Assembly (NCBI RefSeq): GCF_900156625.1
Contig: NZ_FTOB01000001.1
Coordinates: forward strand, 372,001 to 436,000
Length of the DNA: 64,000 nucleotides
Direction: 5' to 3'
DNA from: Zobellia uliginosa
GTDB lineage: Bacteria > Bacteroidota > Bacteroidia > Flavobacteriales > Flavobacteriaceae
Shown: positions 62,162 through 64,000 of the stretch, piece by piece
How positions within the stretch are numbered: the first letter of the stretch is position 1
How the letters are laid out: each line of letters begins with the position of its first letter
Program-made: the position numbers and the translations under genes
The notes under the pieces: model-generated
Told to the model about the DNA's origin: nothing
Seen by the model: the letters and a program-made list of their open reading frames with translations, nothing else
The model's database searches: none

Positions 62162-62178
62162 GTTCCGTTAAATTTAAG

Positions 62179-62211
62179 TAGTTTTGTACCTTATATGATT
62201 AGGCAAAGGTA
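62179..62211. promoter_or_regulatory. Overlapping divergent promoters of pdxA and ribE
   Basis: TAGTTTTG on the plus strand (62179-62186) serves pdxA, and TACCTTTG on the minus strand (62204-62211) serves ribE. Both match TAnnTTTG fully. The two start regions face each other within 35 bases and could interfere. Confidence 0.6.
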
Positions 62212-62220
62212 AAGAATAAG

Positions 62221-63267
62221 ATGCAGGAAGAAGGAAAAATTAGACTCGGTATTTCAATAGGCGATTTGAACGGAATAGGTTGCGAGGTCGCACTCAAGAC
62301 CTTTGAAGATACCCGTATGCTCGATTTTTGCACCCCGGTTATCTTTGCTTCTAACAAAACCATTTCTTTTCAGAAAAAGGAATTGGGGCTCGATATCAAC
62401 TATCACGGTGTAAGTGATGCTTCAAAAGCGGTGGACGGTAAGATAAACGTGGTAAATGTCTGGAAGGAGGTTCCGAAAATCAAATTCGGCGAAGCCACGC
62501 CAGAAGCGGGTAAGTTTGCCATTGCATCTTTACGTGCGGCGGTCGGGGCATTGAAAAACGACAGCATAGACGTTTTGGTTACGGCCCCGATCAATAAAAA
62601 CAATATTCAAGCCGATGATTTTAAGTTTCCCGGACATACCGACTTCTTGGCACAAGAGCTGGAAGGGGAGAGCTTGATGTTTATGGTCACCGACGATCTT
62701 AAGGTGGGCTTGCTAACCGATCACCTTGCGGTAAAAGATGTTTCCGCCGCAATCAATCCGATTTTAATTCGGGATAAAGTGCGAACCATAGAAAAATCGC
62801 TTCAGATGGATTTTGGCATACGCGCGCCTAAAATAGCTTTGTTGGGCATTAACCCGCATAGTGGCGATAACGGCGTTATCGGCAAAGAAGACGATGAGGT
62901 GTTGAAACCGGTCATTAAAGAAATGTCAGATGCGGGCCATTTGGTTTTCGGGCCTTACTCTGCCGATAGCTTTTTCGGTTCCGATGCCTATAAGGGTTTT
63001 GATGCCATATTGGCCGCATATCACGACCAAGGGCTTATTCCTTTTAAAACCTTGTCGTTTGGCAAAGGAGTCAACTATACGGCGGGCCTTTCAAAGGTGC
63101 GGACTTCCCCCGATCACGGTACGGCCTACGAGATTGCCGGAAAAGGAAAGGCCGATCCCAGCTCGTTCAAAGAAGCGGTGTTTACCGCCTTGCATATATT
63201 TAAGAATCGAAAAGAGTACCAAGAGCTTACTGCAAACCCCTTGCAAAAGCAGCGAATTCGCCGTTAA
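62221..63267 (+). CDS. pdxA: 4-hydroxythreonine-4-phosphate dehydrogenase
   Basis: A 348-residue protein of the PdxA family. Motifs are RLGISIGDLNGIGCEV, VLVTAPINKNNIQ, FPGHTDFLAQ (metal His), INPHSGDNG and AAYHDQGLIPFK (metal His), and the NAD site near YTAGLSKVRTSPDHGTAY. It oxidises 4-phosphohydroxythreonine in the DXP-dependent vitamin B6 pathway. Confidence 0.95.
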   Translation: MQEEGKIRLGISIGDLNGIGCEVALKTFEDTRMLDFCTPVIFASNKTISFQKKELGLDINYHGVSDASKAVDGKINVVNVWKEVPKIKFGEATPEAGKFAIASLRAAVGALKNDSIDVLVTAPINKNNIQADDFKFPGHTDFLAQELEGESLMFMVTDDLKVGLLTDHLAVKDVSAAINPILIRDKVRTIEKSLQMDFGIRAPKIALLGINPHSGDNGVIGKEDDEVLKPVIKEMSDAGHLVFGPYSADSFFGSDAYKGFDAILAAYHDQGLIPFKTLSFGKGVNYTAGLSKVRTSPDHGTAYEIAGKGKADPSSFKEAVFTALHIFKNRKEYQELTANPLQKQRIRR

Positions 63268-63355
63268 AATCGGGCTTTTGCCACGTGCAAGCCTCTAAAT
63301 TCCAATAAATGGTCTAAAAGATAGGCGAACTTCTTGAAATCCAATTAAAAAAGCG

Positions 63356-63385
63356 TTGGAATTTTACTAAAAAATAGTATCTTTG
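63356..63385 (+). promoter_or_regulatory. Promoter of the yceD-rpmF operon
   Basis: TTG (63356-63358) and TATCTTTG (63378-63385) are spaced by 19 bases, the best full Bacteroidota promoter in the window, 43 bases before the ATG at 63428. Confidence 0.7.
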
Positions 63386-63427
63386 CACCCGCCTTTAATC
63401 AGGCGGTATATTAAAATCAGTGTTGAA

Positions 63428-63952
63428 ATGATGAAGCAAAAGGAGTTTTACATTCCTTTCTCGGGGTTAGGACAAGGAAAACACGAATTTGAGTATACGA
63501 TCAACAACCCGTTCTTTGAATCTTTTGGGTACGACGAATTCAACGCCGCCGACATCGATTTGCATGTGGTCTTGAATAAAATGAGCACTATGCTCGAGTT
63601 CGAGATGAAAGCCCAAGGCACGGTTAATGTAAATTGCGACCTGACCAACGAACCTTTTGATCAGCCTATTGGGGCAGATTTGGAATTGGTGGTCAAGTTC
63701 GGGAGTGAGTTTAATGACGAAGATGATGAGATTCTGATTATTCCCCATGGAGAACATCAGGTCAATATTGCGCAATACGTATACGAAATGTTAGTGTTGG
63801 CCGTACCACAAAAAAGAATTCACCCAGGGGTTTTAGATGGTACGTTGCAGTCGGAAGCTTTAAAAAAGCTAGAAGAATTGCAGCCCAAGGAAGAGAAAAA
63901 AGAGAGTGATCCCAGATGGGACGAATTAAAGAAACTGTTAACGGATAAATAA
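63428..63952 (+). CDS. yceD: DUF177 (YceD) family protein
   Basis: A 174-residue protein (MMKQKEFYIPFSGLGQGKHEF). It contains MSTMLEFEMKAQGTVNVNCDLTNEPF, with the conserved Cys motif, and an acidic ELVVKFGSEFNDEDDEI followed by HQVNIAQYVYEMLVLAVPQ, the DUF177 signature. The family sits next to rpmF in most bacteria and helps large-subunit rRNA processing in plants and E. coli; here rpmF follows 7 bases on. The upstream start at 63383 lies over the promoter and is rejected. Confidence 0.92.
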   Translation: MMKQKEFYIPFSGLGQGKHEFEYTINNPFFESFGYDEFNAADIDLHVVLNKMSTMLEFEMKAQGTVNVNCDLTNEPFDQPIGADLELVVKFGSEFNDEDDEILIIPHGEHQVNIAQYVYEMLVLAVPQKRIHPGVLDGTLQSEALKKLEELQPKEEKKESDPRWDELKKLLTDK

Positions 63953-63959
63953 GTTTTAA

Positions 63960-64000
63960 ATGGCACATCCTAAGAGAAAAATATCGAAAACCAGAAGGGA
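63960..64000 (+). CDS. rpmF: 50S ribosomal protein L32 (3' end outside window)
   Basis: The first 13 codons read MAHPKRKISKTRR, the typical L32 start. The gene runs off the right edge. Its place directly after yceD is the usual one. Confidence 0.93.
   Translation, partial: MAHPKRKISKTRR

Noticed and set aside
1-64000. CRISPR arrays, rRNA genes and intact insertion sequences
   Set aside because: No regularly spaced repeats, no rRNA-like sequence and no complete transposase frame were seen on either strand.

Overview
The window comes from a member of the Bacteroidota, most likely a marine Flavobacteriaceae close to Zobellia or Maribacter; the genus cannot be fixed from the sequence alone. The evidence is the repeated Bacteroidota-type promoter element TAnnTTTG, the lack of Shine-Dalgarno sequences, several Bacteroidota lipoproteins and outer-membrane barrel proteins, and the order ribE / DUF3857 / pdxA / yceD / rpmF.

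Bases 1-19,740 are mostly core genome. They hold an exported S8 + M1 peptidase pair, a metallo-beta-lactamase-fold hydrolase, two divergent cation:proton antiporters with TrkA-N domains, lepA, an outer-membrane beta-barrel receptor, dusB, an FtsX-like permease, rbfA, methylmalonyl-CoA epimerase and a CAT-anticodon tRNA. Inside this stretch is an overlapping three-gene unit: an Lgt-like membrane protein, a radical SAM protein resembling archaeal tetraether synthase (Tes), and a small membrane protein. It is a candidate uncharacterised lipid-modifying system.

Bases 19,740-26,600 lie downstream of the tRNA and look like a patchwork of acquired DNA: remnants of an XRE regulator and an EF-hand protein, a 5'-truncated RHS gene with a C-terminal toxin-like tail and a probable immunity gene, an ArsR regulator with a Cys-rich permease and two near-identical operators, an AT-rich orphan, and a SUFU-domain protein. 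A LacI regulator, an LLM-class flavin oxidoreductase and a small membrane protein follow.

Bases 29,730-47,172 form a complete assimilatory nitrate/nitrite region. On the minus strand are nirB, nirD, a DUF4202 gene, a NarX/PilJ-type sensor kinase and a Met8-like siroheme synthase. On the plus strand are cobA, a NarK-type transporter, an outer-membrane porin-like protein, a NarL-type response regulator, a GH13 enzyme, a nitrate reductase fused to its own FAD and [2Fe-2S] reductase modules, and a siroheme-reductase-like protein ending in a rubredoxin. Paired TACGTA elements with 10-bp spacing occur at four promoters in this region (nirB/cobA, narK, the regulator, the nitrate reductase). They have the 7-2-7 geometry known for E. 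coli NarL/NarP, so the local two-component system probably controls a compact nitrate regulon.

Bases 47,200-57,100 carry a Kelch lipoprotein, a threonine-synthase-like PLP enzyme, a DUF1611 protein overlapping an enolase-superfamily epimerase (a DgcN/DgcA-like pair, suggesting D-glutamate or cell-wall peptide use), a large metzincin-type lipoprotein protease, a TauE/SafE permease and a sodium:solute symporter. The end of the window returns to core functions: a lipoprotein, a DUF3857-transglutaminase protein, riboflavin synthase, PdxA, YceD and the start of ribosomal protein L32.
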